Below are positions 45,901-53,822 of a stretch of DNA of 64,000 nucleotides, piece after piece; the first letter of the stretch is position 1, and the number at the start of each line of letters is the position of its first letter. This DNA is from Bradyrhizobium sp. ARR65 (lineage in GTDB: Bacteria > Pseudomonadota > Alphaproteobacteria > Rhizobiales > Xanthobacteraceae). The notes under the pieces are model-generated. The model did no database searches. It saw nothing but the letters and a program-made list of their open reading frames with translations, and was not told the DNA's origin. Both the position numbers and the translations under genes were made by a program. The stretch is taken from assembly GCF_000472385.1 (NCBI RefSeq), contig NZ_AWZU01000019.1:80499-144498 (forward strand), given 5' to 3'.

Positions 45901-46088
45901 GGCCGGGCGAGGCCGAGCAAGCGCCCGCAGCCGAATCTGCGCCGGCGCCCGTGAGCCAGGCCGAGCCTGCTCCGTCGCCTGAACCGGCGCCCGCTGCTCC
46001 AGCGGCGCCCGCTGCCGAGGCGCCCACCGAGGCCGCCCCGCCACGCCGGGCCGGCTGGTGGTCGCGCCGCTTCGGCCGAAGCGAATAA
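42924..46088 (+). CDS. rne: Ribonuclease E with large acidic/His-rich S1 insertion
   Basis: The 1,054-residue RNase E starts MPNKMLIDATHPEETRVVVV. The S1 RNA-binding domain begins GNIYLAKVTRVEPSLQAAFVEYG and is broken after residue 90 by about 245 residues: an Arg/Ser stretch (RSSRRRSRHRSSRRR), a His/Asp cluster (about residues 177-216) and Glu/Asp-rich sequence. It resumes with YKIQEVIKRRQVMLVQVVKEERGNKGA near residue 338. The catalytic region has SIDVNSGR, VIDFIDMDEKRNN and the zinc link CPQCGGTG (about residue 656). The tail carries Arg-rich patches (about 815-825, 875-895) and an Ala/Pro/Glu-rich end, as in degradosome scaffolds. It initiates mRNA decay and rRNA processing. Confidence 0.96.
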   Translation: MPNKMLIDATHPEETRVVVVRGNRVEEFDFETAQRKQLRGNIYLAKVTRVEPSLQAAFVEYGGNRHGFLAFSEIHPDYYQIPVADRQALIEAEERAHREAEEENENRSSRRRSRHRSSRRRDRDERIRSGIVEAAEAAPGGEATEPQETAEHLHSDAEATAPHEDAGHDDAAARGEAHEHEHHDDEHAHDDHDGHDDHYDQDEHGHEPHAEGAHEDAVPAAASREVPASVAAVAPDVLEAPEVHEVDDHTKDEVETLQHGADAPEASDGEHASDEHAAEDEVASPADEQAAAPADEEAHEEEDEETDEAEETEEDLVESVGGDDVLEEVPERSFRPRRQYKIQEVIKRRQVMLVQVVKEERGNKGAALTTYLSLAGRYAVLMPNTARGGGISRKITSAQDRSRLKEVVQDLDVPEGMGIILRTAGASRTPQEIKRDFEYLLRLWETVRDTTLKSQAPTLVYEEGSLIKRSLRDLYNKEIDEILVAGEPGYREAHDFMKMLMPSNVKVVKQYRDGQPLFSRMGVESQLDAMFSPVVQLRSGGYIVINQTEALVSIDVNSGRATREHHIEDTALKTNLEAAEEVARQLRLRDLAGLIVIDFIDMDEKRNNRAVERKLSDCLRQDRARIQVGRISHFGLLEMSRQRIRASVLESSTEPCPQCGGTGHVRSVSSVALQLLRGLEEILMKGATHNLVVRTRTDVALYVLNHKRGHLRDLENSFKVTLSVIADPTVSGQQSYIIDRGEQVHTLEAAKALLAAQAAAAPPPSEEIYEEEEPFDIERESEVETEETEGLSDEVSAREAGEGEAPQEGPRRRRRRRRRGRGGGGEVREGAPREEQEGIFAEPGAVSEAQAEEGEAEEDESEEAVARADQAAGGERRPRRRGRRGGRRRRGAGGTDDGLAGSIADELVPPPDSEAVNAVADFDSGTSPATLPEAQPGPIAPAPEPQPAPEPAAQEVASAPTAEASPERAAEPEKHVPRRSTVREKVTFLSAAGPGEAEQAPAAESAPAPVSQAEPAPSPEPAPAAPAAPAAEAPTEAAPPRRAGWWSRRFGRSE

Positions 46089-46111
46089 CGAGCTGGCAAT
46101 AGCGCTCTTAA

Positions 46112-46141
46112 AAAAACCGCCCGGCGAACCGGGCGGTTTTT
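46112..46141 (+). terminator. Rho-independent terminator after rne
   Basis: AAAAACCGCCCGG (46112-46124) and CCGGGCGGTTTTT (46129-46141) form a perfect 13-base stem around CGAA, followed by T. It lies 23 bases after the rne stop. The A-tract on the other side makes it potentially bidirectional. Confidence 0.93.
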
Positions 46142-46176
46142 GTTTTGGCTCGTCCTTCAGAGCGACCTCTTGAGAG

Positions 46177-46306
46177 GTCATTCCGGGGCGCTCGCAAAGC
46201 GAGCGAACCCGGAATCGAGAGGTTGCGCCGCGAGATTCCGGGCTCAGCCCGGAGCCTGTCATCGGGCGGCGCGAAGCGCCGACCCGTTGGGGCTGCCCGG
46301 AATGAC
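46177..46306. repeat. Intergenic palindromic repeat (family C, copy 1)
   Basis: The ends GTCATTCCGGG (46177-46187) and CCCGGAATGAC (46296-46306) are inverted; inner inverted segments include CGCTCGC/GCGAGCG and GGCGGCGC/GCGCC. It fills the gap between the rne terminator and dctA and codes for nothing. A second copy is at 59138-59237 with the same ends and the phrase GAGATTCCGGG in the middle. Confidence 0.8.
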
Positions 46307-46325
46307 GGAGAAAGACTGCAACCGC

Positions 46326-47648
46326 CTATCCTGTCGTGATCGCAGTCTCGACGTCGGTGGGATCGACTTGCTGATTGAGTCGTGCGTGCAGCGTGGCATG
46401 GTCGAGCTCGCCTTCCCACCAGGATACGAACACCGCGGCGACACCGTTGCCGGTGATGTTCGTGAGCGCACGCACCTCGCTCATGAATTTGTCGATCGAG
46501 AAGACGATCGCCATGCCCGGCACCAACGCCGGATTGACCACCGTCAGCGTCGCTGCCAGGGTGATGAACCCCGCACCGGTGACACCGCTTGCGCCTTTCG
46601 AAGTCAGCATCGCCACGACCAGGATGGTGAGCTGCTGGACGAAGGTCAGATCGACGCCGAGCGCTTGCGCGATGAACAGTGTCGCCAGTGTCATGTAGAT
46701 GTTTGTGCCGTCGAGATTGAAGGAGTAGCCGGTCGGGACCACGAGGCCGACCACCGGCTTCGAACAGCCCAGCCGCTCCAGTTTTTCCATCAACTGCGGC
46801 AGCGCGCTTTCAGACGAAGACGTGCCGAGCACGATCAGCAGCTCATCCTTGATGTAGGCGATGAACTTGAAGATGGAGAAGCCGACGAAGCGCGCGATCA
46901 GGCCGAGCACGATCACGACGAACAGCGCCGCCGTGGCATAGAACAGCGTGATCAACCCGATCAGATTGCCGAGCGCGGACGGCCCGAATTTGCCGATCGT
47001 GTAGGCCATAGCGCCGAACGCGCCGACCGGCGCCGCCTTCATAACAATGGCGATGACGCCGAACACCGCGTGCGCGGCGTCGTCGATCATGCCGCGCAGC
47101 TTCTCGCCCCGCTCACCCAGCGCCATCAGTGAGAAGCCGAACAGGATGGCAAACAGCAGCACCTGCAGAATATCGCCGCGCGCCAGCGCCCCAACCACGC
47201 TGTCGGGGATGATGTTGAGGATGAAATCGACGGTCTTGGAGGCCTCCGCCTGCTTGACGTAGTTGGCCACCGCCGCCGCGTCGGGCTTGGCCGCGAGCCC
47301 ATGGCCGATCTGAAACAGATTGCCCATGATCAGACCGACGGTCAGGGCGAAGGTGGACACGATCTCGAAGTAGACAAGCGCCTTGACGCCGACGCGGCCG
47401 ACCTTTTTCGCGTCCTGAATATGCGCAATACCCGAGACCACGGTGCAGAAGATGATCGGCGCGATCACCATCCTGATCAGCTTGATGAAGCCGTCGCCGA
47501 GCGCCTTGACCCAGTCACTGGTCGCCAGATGGGGCCACTGCCAGCCGACCACGACGCCGATCAGGATCGCGATCAGCACCTGGACGTAGAGAATCTTGTA
47601 CCAACGGCGCGACGGCTGGGCCGGCGCCGCGGTTGTGATGGTTGCCAT
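46326..47648 (-). CDS. dctA: C4-dicarboxylate transporter DctA
   Basis: The 440-residue DAACS-family symporter has about eight helices and re-entrant loops: YVQVLIAILIGVVVGWQWP, GDGFIKLIRMVIAPIIFCTVVSGIA, the serine-rich GTSSSESALPQLMEKLERLG loop, GYSFNLDGTNIYMTLATLFIAQA (cation/substrate site) and SKGASGVTGAGFITLAATL. It imports succinate, fumarate and malate with protons or sodium; in rhizobia DctA feeds bacteroids. No dctBD regulators are adjacent. Confidence 0.96.
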   Translation of the reverse strand: MATITTAAPAQPSRRWYKILYVQVLIAILIGVVVGWQWPHLATSDWVKALGDGFIKLIRMVIAPIIFCTVVSGIAHIQDAKKVGRVGVKALVYFEIVSTFALTVGLIMGNLFQIGHGLAAKPDAAAVANYVKQAEASKTVDFILNIIPDSVVGALARGDILQVLLFAILFGFSLMALGERGEKLRGMIDDAAHAVFGVIAIVMKAAPVGAFGAMAYTIGKFGPSALGNLIGLITLFYATAALFVVIVLGLIARFVGFSIFKFIAYIKDELLIVLGTSSSESALPQLMEKLERLGCSKPVVGLVVPTGYSFNLDGTNIYMTLATLFIAQALGVDLTFVQQLTILVVAMLTSKGASGVTGAGFITLAATLTVVNPALVPGMAIVFSIDKFMSEVRALTNITGNGVAAVFVSWWEGELDHATLHARLNQQVDPTDVETAITTG

Positions 47649-47804
47649 AAGGTTCTGTTCTTCCCTAAACTACGATACGAGCCGCAGCTGCGCTTACGCG
47701 CAGGCGGCGTTCTCATCCCCGGCGCAAGCACCCAAGGCCAATTATGTCAAGGGTGTCAATGCCGGTTGCGGCTTTGTGAAGCGTATTCTACCCGCGCGAT
47801 CAGG

Positions 47805-48998
47805 TCATGCCCTGCCCAGCCAGCGCCCGATCCGCGCGACCGCCTCGCGCATATCATCGGCGGAACGCGCGTAGGAGAAGCGCAGGAAATTGCGGCCGTG
47901 GAGCGGATCGAAGTCGATGCCCGGCGTCGCCGCGACATGCGCCTCCTCGAGCATCCGCCAGGCAAAGGCAAGGCTGTCGGAGGTAAAGTCGGATACGTCC
48001 GCATAGAGATAGAAGGCTCCATCGGCGGGCAGGAATTTGGTCAGCCCTGCCCGTGGCAAGCCTTCGATCAGGATGCGACGATTTTCCACATATCCGCGCT
48101 TGACCCCCTCCATCTCCCCGGTCCCATCGAAAGCCGCCTCCGCCGCAAATTGCGACAAGGTCGGTACCGAGATCGCAAGGTTCTGCTGCAGTCGTTCGAT
48201 CGGGCGCACCAGCGCCTCCGGTACCACCATCCACCCGATCCGCCAGCCGGTCATGCAGAAATATTTCGAGAACGAGTTGATGACGAGTGCGTGCGGCGAC
48301 AGCTCCGCCGCGGTGACCGCAGGAAAGGCGTAGTCGAGGCCATGGTAGATCTCATCCGAAATGAAGCGAATACCGGCGTCTTCCGCCGCCGCGATCAGCC
48401 CGGTCATGGCTTCCCTGGACATCATCGTGCCGGTCGGATTGGCGGGACTTGCGACCAGCACGCCCTTGAGCGGCTTCTTGCGATGTGCCGCAAGCAGCGC
48501 CTCGCCTGTGAGCGCGTGCCGGGTTTCGCTTGAGGTTTCGATCAACACCGGCTCGCAGCCGAGCGCCGTAAGGATGTGCCGATAGGGCGGATAGCCGGGC
48601 ACGGTGACCGCGACGCGATCGCCGGGTTCGAAGGCGGCGAGAAACGCCAGGATGAACGCGCCGGACGAGCCCGTGGTGACCACGATTCGCCCGGGATCGA
48701 CCGGACAGTGATAAGTATCGAGGTAATGGCGGGCGATGCGTTGGCGCAGCGACAGAATGCCGAGCGCGGAGGTGTAGTCGATCCGCGCGCCATCAAGCGC
48801 CCGGTGGGCCGCGGCAATCGCACTCCCGGGCGCAGGAGCTGCCGGCTGCCCGACCTCCATGTGGATGACATGGCCGCCCGCGGCCTCGATTCGCTCGGCC
48901 GCCGCCATCACGTCCATCACCATGAACGGCGGAACATCGCCGCGGTGGGACGCGGCCTGCAGCAGTTCCAGACGGTTTCTCACAGTCGCTTCAAGCAT
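47805..48998 (-). CDS. PLP-dependent aminotransferase, class I/II
   Basis: The 397-residue enzyme has SGAFILAFLAAFEPGDRVAVTVPGYP, ANPTGTMMSREAM, DEIYHGLDY and the PLP lysine in NSFSKYFCMTGWRIGW (about residue 247), with a conserved Arg near the C-terminus (FLRFSYARS). It is like the aspartate/alanine aminotransferases of alphaproteobacteria; substrate uncertain. Upstream of dctA by 156 bp in the same direction, but no operon is implied. It diverges from the M48 protease gene. Confidence 0.92.
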   Translation of the reverse strand: MLEATVRNRLELLQAASHRGDVPPFMVMDVMAAAERIEAAGGHVIHMEVGQPAAPAPGSAIAAAHRALDGARIDYTSALGILSLRQRIARHYLDTYHCPVDPGRIVVTTGSSGAFILAFLAAFEPGDRVAVTVPGYPPYRHILTALGCEPVLIETSSETRHALTGEALLAAHRKKPLKGVLVASPANPTGTMMSREAMTGLIAAAEDAGIRFISDEIYHGLDYAFPAVTAAELSPHALVINSFSKYFCMTGWRIGWMVVPEALVRPIERLQQNLAISVPTLSQFAAEAAFDGTGEMEGVKRGYVENRRILIEGLPRAGLTKFLPADGAFYLYADVSDFTSDSLAFAWRMLEEAHVAATPGIDFDPLHGRNFLRFSYARSADDMREAVARIGRWLGRA

Positions 48999-49135
48999 TG
49001 ATATCTGCTATTTCCGTTCGCGCCGGGAACAGGCATCTCCGCGGGCCCGCGGGGGTGCCCCAGACTAGCCGCATTCGGCGGTTTGTTAGGGCATAGCCGG
49101 TATCGAGCCTGCCGCCAATTGCTAAAGACCGCTCA

Positions 49136-50545
49136 ATGTTGCTCCGCTTCGCATTCAGGAACAGAACGTCTGGCGTCATCGCCGCCACGGTCGCCGCCGC
49201 GCTTGCGCTTTCCCCGGTTGCTCCCGCTTTTGCGCAGGCAGAGAACAAGGGCCCGCCGATCCTGCGCGACACCGAGACCGAACAACTCCTGCGCGAGTAC
49301 ACCCGGCCGATCCTGCGCACCGCAGGACTCGAAAAGCAGAATATCAACGTCGTCATCATCAACGATTCCGCCTTCAACGCCTTCGTCGCCGACGGTCGCC
49401 GGATCTTCGTCAACTATGGCGCTATCGTGCAATCGGAGACGCCGAACCAGTTGATCGGCGTGCTCGCGCATGAAACGGGCCACTTGGCCGGTGGACACCT
49501 CGCCAAGCTGCGCCAGCAATTGGCCTCGGCGCAGACGCAGATGATCATCGCCTTGCTGCTCGGCGCCGGCGCCATGGCCGCAGGCGCGGCCACAGGGGGC
49601 AACAACGGGCTCGCCAATGCCGGGGCCGCCGCGGTCGCCGGGCCGCAGGAAATGATCCGCCGCTCGCTTTTGTCCTATCAGCGCCAGCAGGAAGAGAATG
49701 CGGACCGCGCCGGCGTGAAATTCCTGACCGCCACCGGCCAGTCCGCGAAGGGGATGTACGAGACGTTCAAGCGCTTCACCACCGACAGCCTGTTCTCCGC
49801 ACGCGGCGCCGACCCCTATCTGCAGTCGCATCCAATGCCTGCCGATCGCGTCGCCGCGTTGGAAGGCCTCGCGCGCTCCAGTCCTTATTGGGACAAGAAG
49901 GATTCGCCCGAGTTGCAATTGCGACACGACATGGTGCGCGCCAAGATCTCAGCATTCATGGAGCGGCCGGACACCGTGTACCGCCGCTATCCCTTATCCA
50001 ACACCAGCCTGCCGGCGCGTTATGCGCGGGCGATTGCAACTTATCTGCATGGCGACCTGCGCAGCGCGCTGGCCCAGATCGACGGGCTGATTCAAGCCCA
50101 GCCGAACAATCCGTATTTCTACGAGCTGCGCGGGCAGGCCCTGCTCGAGGGAGGCAAGCCGGCCGAGGCCATCGCTCCGCTGCGCAGGGCTGTCCAGCTT
50201 TCCAACAACGCACCGCTCATCGAGATGTTACTTGGGCAGGCGCTGGTGGCCACGGATAACAAAGCCTACACTGACGAAGCGATTTCCATCCTTCGTTCGG
50301 CGGTGGCGCGCGAGAGTGAGGCGCCGCTCGGTTACACCCAGTTGGCCATGGCCTATGGCCGGAAGGGAGACTATGGGGAGGCCGATCTGGCCTCGGCCCA
50401 AGCCGCCTATCTGCGCGGCGACAACAAAACCGCACGCGAGCTTGCCTCGCGGGCGAAAACACGTTTCGCGGTCGGCACGCCCGGATGGGTCAGGGCCGAC
50501 GATATCGTCTCGGCCAAGCCGTTGCCCGGCCAAAAGGGCAACTGA
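49136..50545 (+). CDS. M48 family metalloprotease with TPR repeats (BepA-like)
   Basis: The 469-residue protein has a signal peptide (about 34 residues, ending AFAQA), an M48 zinc protease domain with HETGHLAGGH (about residue 112; HExxH) and EENADRAGVKFL as the third ligand, and a helical TPR region in the C-terminal half (PNNPYFYELRGQALLEGGKPAEAI, PLGYTQLAMAYGRKGDYGEADL). This is the architecture of BepA/YfgC, a periplasmic protease and chaperone for outer-membrane proteins such as LptD. It is followed by a DsbA-like gene. Confidence 0.94.
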   Translation: MLLRFAFRNRTSGVIAATVAAALALSPVAPAFAQAENKGPPILRDTETEQLLREYTRPILRTAGLEKQNINVVIINDSAFNAFVADGRRIFVNYGAIVQSETPNQLIGVLAHETGHLAGGHLAKLRQQLASAQTQMIIALLLGAGAMAAGAATGGNNGLANAGAAAVAGPQEMIRRSLLSYQRQQEENADRAGVKFLTATGQSAKGMYETFKRFTTDSLFSARGADPYLQSHPMPADRVAALEGLARSSPYWDKKDSPELQLRHDMVRAKISAFMERPDTVYRRYPLSNTSLPARYARAIATYLHGDLRSALAQIDGLIQAQPNNPYFYELRGQALLEGGKPAEAIAPLRRAVQLSNNAPLIEMLLGQALVATDNKAYTDEAISILRSAVARESEAPLGYTQLAMAYGRKGDYGEADLASAQAAYLRGDNKTARELASRAKTRFAVGTPGWVRADDIVSAKPLPGQKGN

Positions 50546-50557
50546 TCCGGGACCCAA

Positions 50558-50605
50558 GCACGATCCGGAAAGCCGGGTACCGGTTCTTCCGGAAGGATCG
50601 TGTGC
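50558..50605. repeat. Intergenic palindromic repeat (family B, copy 2)
   Basis: GCACGATCCGGAA (50558-50570) and TTCCGGAAGGATCGTG (50587-50602) form an imperfect inverted repeat around GCCGGGTACCGG. It is a short copy of the element at 16458-16553, judged by the GATCATGC/GATCGTGC-type ends and the CCGGTT core. It lies between the M48 and DsbA-like genes and may form a hairpin in their shared transcript. Confidence 0.55.
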
Positions 50606-50698
50606 AAGAAGAACATGAACCAGGCTGAGATACTGAAAGACGCAATTTTGGCTTTGGGGATTTCAGGACACCGGCTGTCACGCAAAAAGGATCTGCCA

Positions 50699-51460
50699 AT
50701 GCGCTTCTTCCGCCCGCTCGCCCCTGCCCTGTTCGCGCTCTCGCTTTGCGGCGGGCTGCCCGTGGCCTCGGCCCAGAGCTTCAACGATGCGCAGCGCAGC
50801 GACATCGAAGCCATCGTCAGGAACTATCTCGTCACCCATCCCGAGGTGCTCGAAGAGGCGATGAACGAGCTCTCCAAGCGCCAGGCCGCCGCGGAGCAAG
50901 CAAAGCACGAAGCGACGATCGCGCAGAATGCCGACGCGATCTTCAACTCGCCGCGCGGCGTCGTGCTCGGCAACAAGGACGGCGACGTCACCTTCGTCGA
51001 GTTCTTCGACTATAATTGCGGCTACTGCAAGCGCGCGATGACCGACATGCTCGACCTTCTGAAGACCGATCCCAAGCTGAAGGTCGTGCTGAAGGAGTTT
51101 CCGGTCCTGAGCGAAGGCTCGGTCGAGGCGGCGAAGGTCGCGATCGCGGCTCGCATGCAGGATCCGAAGAAGTATCTCGACTTCCACACCAGGCTGCTCG
51201 GCGGTCGCGGTCCAGCCGACAAGGCGCGCGCACTGCAAGCGGCCAAGGATTCAGGATACGACACGGCGCGCATCGAAAAGGATCTCAGCAGCCCCGAGAT
51301 CAAGGCGACGATCGAGGAGAATTTGAAGCTCGCCGAAGAGATGGGCTTGAACGGCACGCCGAGCTACGTGATCGGCAAGCAAATCGTCGTCGGCGCCGTC
51401 GGTCTCGACGGGCTGAAGGAAAAGATCGGCATGGCGCGCTGCGGCAAGGCCACCTGCTGA
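50699..51460 (+). CDS. DsbA family periplasmic thiol-disulfide oxidoreductase
   Basis: The 253-residue protein has a signal peptide (RFFRPLAPALFALSLCGGLPVASAQ), a helical N-terminal segment of about 75 residues with Glu/Ala-rich sequence (as in the Com1/ScsC group that may oligomerise), and a DsbA thioredoxin fold with FFDYNCGYCKRAM (CGYC near residue 107) and the cis-proline loop NGTPSYVIG. Likely role: forming or isomerising disulfides in the periplasm. ATG 50699 is preceded by AAGGAT and starts the signal peptide; an upstream frame adds 33 unlikely residues. A strong terminator follows. Confidence 0.92.
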   Translation: MRFFRPLAPALFALSLCGGLPVASAQSFNDAQRSDIEAIVRNYLVTHPEVLEEAMNELSKRQAAAEQAKHEATIAQNADAIFNSPRGVVLGNKDGDVTFVEFFDYNCGYCKRAMTDMLDLLKTDPKLKVVLKEFPVLSEGSVEAAKVAIAARMQDPKKYLDFHTRLLGGRGPADKARALQAAKDSGYDTARIEKDLSSPEIKATIEENLKLAEEMGLNGTPSYVIGKQIVVGAVGLDGLKEKIGMARCGKATC

Positions 51461-51491
51461 AGATCATCACTCACTGTCAGACATCGCTCGC

Positions 51492-51519
51492 AAGGCCGGC
51501 TCAAGCGCCGGCCTTTTTC
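51492..51519 (+). terminator. Rho-independent terminator after DsbA-like gene
   Basis: AAGGCCGGC (51492-51500) and GCCGGCCTT (51507-51515) form a perfect nine-base stem with a six-base loop, followed by a T-rich run. It is 32 bases after the stop codon of the DsbA-like gene. Confidence 0.92.
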
Positions 51520-51665
51520 TTTGCGCATGAAGCCGGGCCGCGCTGCGGTTTCACATTCATTATGCATTCAGGAAACAAAACCAAAGGAACCACGGATCTG
51601 CCGGAACCACTCACTCCTCCTGCCGTTGACGGCGCGGGCAATGCTGAAAATCTGAGGAGAGAGGA

Positions 51666-52511
51666 ATGACTAATCGCTTTTTGGTCTCGGTTGCTGCGCT
51701 CGCGCTCATCGCCGGGACGGGCTTCGTCAACGCGCAAGGAACCGGCGGCCGCGAGTCTGGCGGTGCGCAGCAGATGCAGAACGCGCCTTCATCCGCCGGT
51801 GGCGGCGCCACGGGCGGTGCTGCAACTGAGAATCGTGAAAGCAGCAAGGGCGGTGCTTCGTCCGGCATGAAGGCCGAACAGAAATCATCGACCACCGGCC
51901 AGAGCCAGCGCTCCGAAGAGAACGCGCCCGGAAGCAAGTCGAAGAGCATGAGCTCCGAGAACGAAAGCAAGGGCTCCAAGGGCATGAAGGCGGAAGGCCA
52001 AGAGGGCCGCAACGCCGAGAAGAATGCGCAGACCAAGACCGGCCATGAGGCCGAGAAGAACGCGCAGACCAGGGAAGGCCGCAAGGAGAACCAGAACGCG
52101 CAGGGCCAGACCCGCACGAATGAGATGAACGCGCAGGGTCAGAGCCGCACCAAGGAGATGAACGCGCAAGGCCAGAACCGCACCAACGAAATGAATGCGG
52201 AAACCCGGACCGGCGGCAGGTCGGAGACAACGGTCGGCGCGGCTGGCTCCGCAGGTAAATTATCAACCGAGCAGCGCACCAAGATTGTCGACGTGATCCG
52301 GAGCGAGCACGTTGCGCCGGTCAACAATGTCGACTTCGCGGTCTCGGTCGGCACCCGCGTTCCGCGCGAGCGCATCAGCCTGCGTCCGCTGCCGACGCAA
52401 GTGGTTGAGGTCTACCCGGAGTGGCGGGGCTACGAGTTCTTCCTGGTCCGCAACGAAATCGTCGTGGTCGACCCGAACTCGCTCGAGATCGTCGCCGTTC
52501 TGCCGGCCTGA
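51666..52511 (+). CDS. DUF1236 domain exported protein
   Basis: The 281-residue protein has a signal peptide (FLVSVAALALIAGTGFVNAQ), a polar low-complexity middle part rich in Glu, Lys, Asn, Gln and Ser, and a C-terminal DUF1236 domain: VDFAVSVGTRVPRERISLRPLPTQVVEVYP and NEIVVVDPNSLEIVAVLPA. The middle contains tandem 11-residue repeats of the form NAQGQxRTxEM. DUF1236 proteins are frequent in Bradyrhizobium and related genera; their role is unknown, but an extracytoplasmic structural role is likely from the signal and repeats. GAGGAGAGAGGA lies just before the ATG. Confidence 0.92.
   Translation: MTNRFLVSVAALALIAGTGFVNAQGTGGRESGGAQQMQNAPSSAGGGATGGAATENRESSKGGASSGMKAEQKSSTTGQSQRSEENAPGSKSKSMSSENESKGSKGMKAEGQEGRNAEKNAQTKTGHEAEKNAQTREGRKENQNAQGQTRTNEMNAQGQSRTKEMNAQGQNRTNEMNAETRTGGRSETTVGAAGSAGKLSTEQRTKIVDVIRSEHVAPVNNVDFAVSVGTRVPRERISLRPLPTQVVEVYPEWRGYEFFLVRNEIVVVDPNSLEIVAVLPA
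52095..52193 (+). repeat. Three tandem 33-bp coding repeats in the DUF1236 gene
   Basis: Three copies start at 52095, 52128 and 52161, each encoding NAQGQ(T/S/N)RT(N/K)EM, with a diverged fourth beginning at 52194. Copies differ at several third-codon positions, so the array is not very recent. Copy number may vary between strains. Confidence 0.85.
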
Positions 52512-52535
52512 CGGATCTGACGAGCGCAAGCAAAG

Positions 52536-52562
52536 AAGGCGGGCCGGTGCGGCCCGCCTTTC
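52536..52562 (+). terminator. Rho-independent terminator after the DUF1236 gene
   Basis: AAGGCGGGCC (52536-52545) and GGCCCGCCTT (52551-52560) form a perfect ten-base stem with a five-base loop followed by TCTGTT. It lies 25 bases after the stop. Confidence 0.9.
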
Positions 52563-52746
52563 TGTTGCCCTGCGGGACCGGCCTTGTCCACGGGGGTTTG
52601 GTTAATCAATGTTTTCGGCAGGTTTTGCACGGCTTTTTCCGAGGTGGATGAAAGCCTTGGGACCCGTTCCTCGCCTCGTTTAGGCTTCCCCTTGACGACT
52701 TTGTTACCTATAAGGGCCGCCACCTGCCCACATTGCCGGGATTGGG

Positions 52747-53214
52747 ATGGCCAAAGCACCTGAGCAGACGATCTATGTTCTCAACGGCCCGAACCTCAAT
52801 TTATTGGGGACGCGGGAGCCGGAAACTTATGGTCATGCCACGCTGGCCGATGTCGAGAAGCTCTGCACGGAAACGGCTGCGCAATTCGGTCTGCACGCCG
52901 ATTGCCGGCAATCCAATCACGAGGGCGAGCTGGTCGATTTCATTCACGAGGCCCACGCCAAGAAGGCCGTCGGCATCGTGATCAATGCCGGCGCCTATTC
53001 GCACACCTCGATCGCGCTGCATGATGCGCTTGTCGCGGTGAAAATACCGGCGGTCGAAGTGCATGTCAGCAACATCCACGCCCGCGAGAGCTTTCGTCAT
53101 CACTCGTTCACTGCGGCGGCCGCCTTCGCCAGCCTGTGTGGGTTCGGCATCGACGGCTACCGACTTGCGATCAACGGCCTTGCCGCCCGGATTGGCGCGA
53201 AGGTCAAAGCCTGA
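52747..53214 (+). CDS. aroQ: 3-dehydroquinate dehydratase, type II
   Basis: The 155-residue enzyme matches type II dehydroquinase: YVLNGPNLNLLGTREPETYG with the catalytic Tyr, QSNHEGELVDFIH, INAGAYSHTSIALHDAL and EVHVSNIHARESFRHHS with the catalytic His. It catalyses the third step of the shikimate pathway. It is followed after 41 bp by accB and accC in the same direction, the usual aroQ-accB-accC order of alphaproteobacteria. Confidence 0.97.
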   Translation: MAKAPEQTIYVLNGPNLNLLGTREPETYGHATLADVEKLCTETAAQFGLHADCRQSNHEGELVDFIHEAHAKKAVGIVINAGAYSHTSIALHDALVAVKIPAVEVHVSNIHARESFRHHSFTAAAAFASLCGFGIDGYRLAINGLAARIGAKVKA

Positions 53215-53255
53215 CGCTTTCCTCGTCACGTAACAGAGAGTTTCGGATCAAGACC

Positions 53256-53747
53256 ATGGCGCGCCAGCCAGACGACAAAGCAGCCGCAAAGTTTTCCAGC
53301 GAGGACAGTGCGCTCATTCGCGAGCTCGCCCTCCTGCTCGACGAGACCAGCCTGAGCGAGATCGAGATCGAGCGTGCAGGTCTTCGGGTGCGCGTGGCGC
53401 GCAGCATCAATATCGCGACCTCTGTGCCGGTTCCTGTTCAGCCGGCCGCTGCAGCGCCGACGCCGGCGCCGTCCGTGCCCGCGGCGGCCGCCGCGATGGA
53501 CCTCAGCAAGCACCCGGGCGTGGTGCCCTCGCCCATGGTTGGCACCGCCTATTGGGCGCCCGAGCCCGGCGCGAAGCCCTTCATCGAGGTGGGCGCGAAG
53601 GTCGCACAGGGCCAGACGCTTCTGATCATCGAGGCCATGAAGACGATGAATCAGATTCCATCGCCGCGCGCCGGCACCGTAACGCAGATCCTTGTCGAAG
53701 ACGGCCAGCCGGTCGAATTCGGCGAACCGCTGGTGATCATTGAGTAG
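53256..53747 (+). CDS. accB: Biotin carboxyl carrier protein of acetyl-CoA carboxylase
   Basis: The 163-residue protein has an N-terminal helical part, an Ala/Pro-rich hinge (about residues 60-80) and a C-terminal biotinyl domain with the biotinylated lysine in IIEAMKTMNQI (about residue 129). It carries CO2 between biotin carboxylase and carboxyltransferase in fatty-acid synthesis. ATG 53256 is chosen because the frame upstream overlaps aroQ and lacks similarity. accC follows after a 75-base gap with an octamer repeat cluster. Confidence 0.96.
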   Translation: MARQPDDKAAAKFSSEDSALIRELALLLDETSLSEIEIERAGLRVRVARSINIATSVPVPVQPAAAAPTPAPSVPAAAAAMDLSKHPGVVPSPMVGTAYWAPEPGAKPFIEVGAKVAQGQTLLIIEAMKTMNQIPSPRAGTVTQILVEDGQPVEFGEPLVIIE

Positions 53748-53822
53748 AGGGCGAATGGCGTATGGCAAGCAGCGAATAGCCGTCCTTCCATTCGCTATTC
53801 GCCGCTCCCTATTCGCTGCAAC
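53748..53822. repeat. Octamer repeat cluster between accB and accC
   Basis: The octamer GCGAATRG occurs at 53751-53758 and 53772-53779, and its reverse complement CYATTCGC at 53788-53795, 53795-53802 and 53809-53816. Five copies in 66 bases in inverted orientation allow several alternative hairpins in the accB-accC transcript. Confidence 0.8.
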
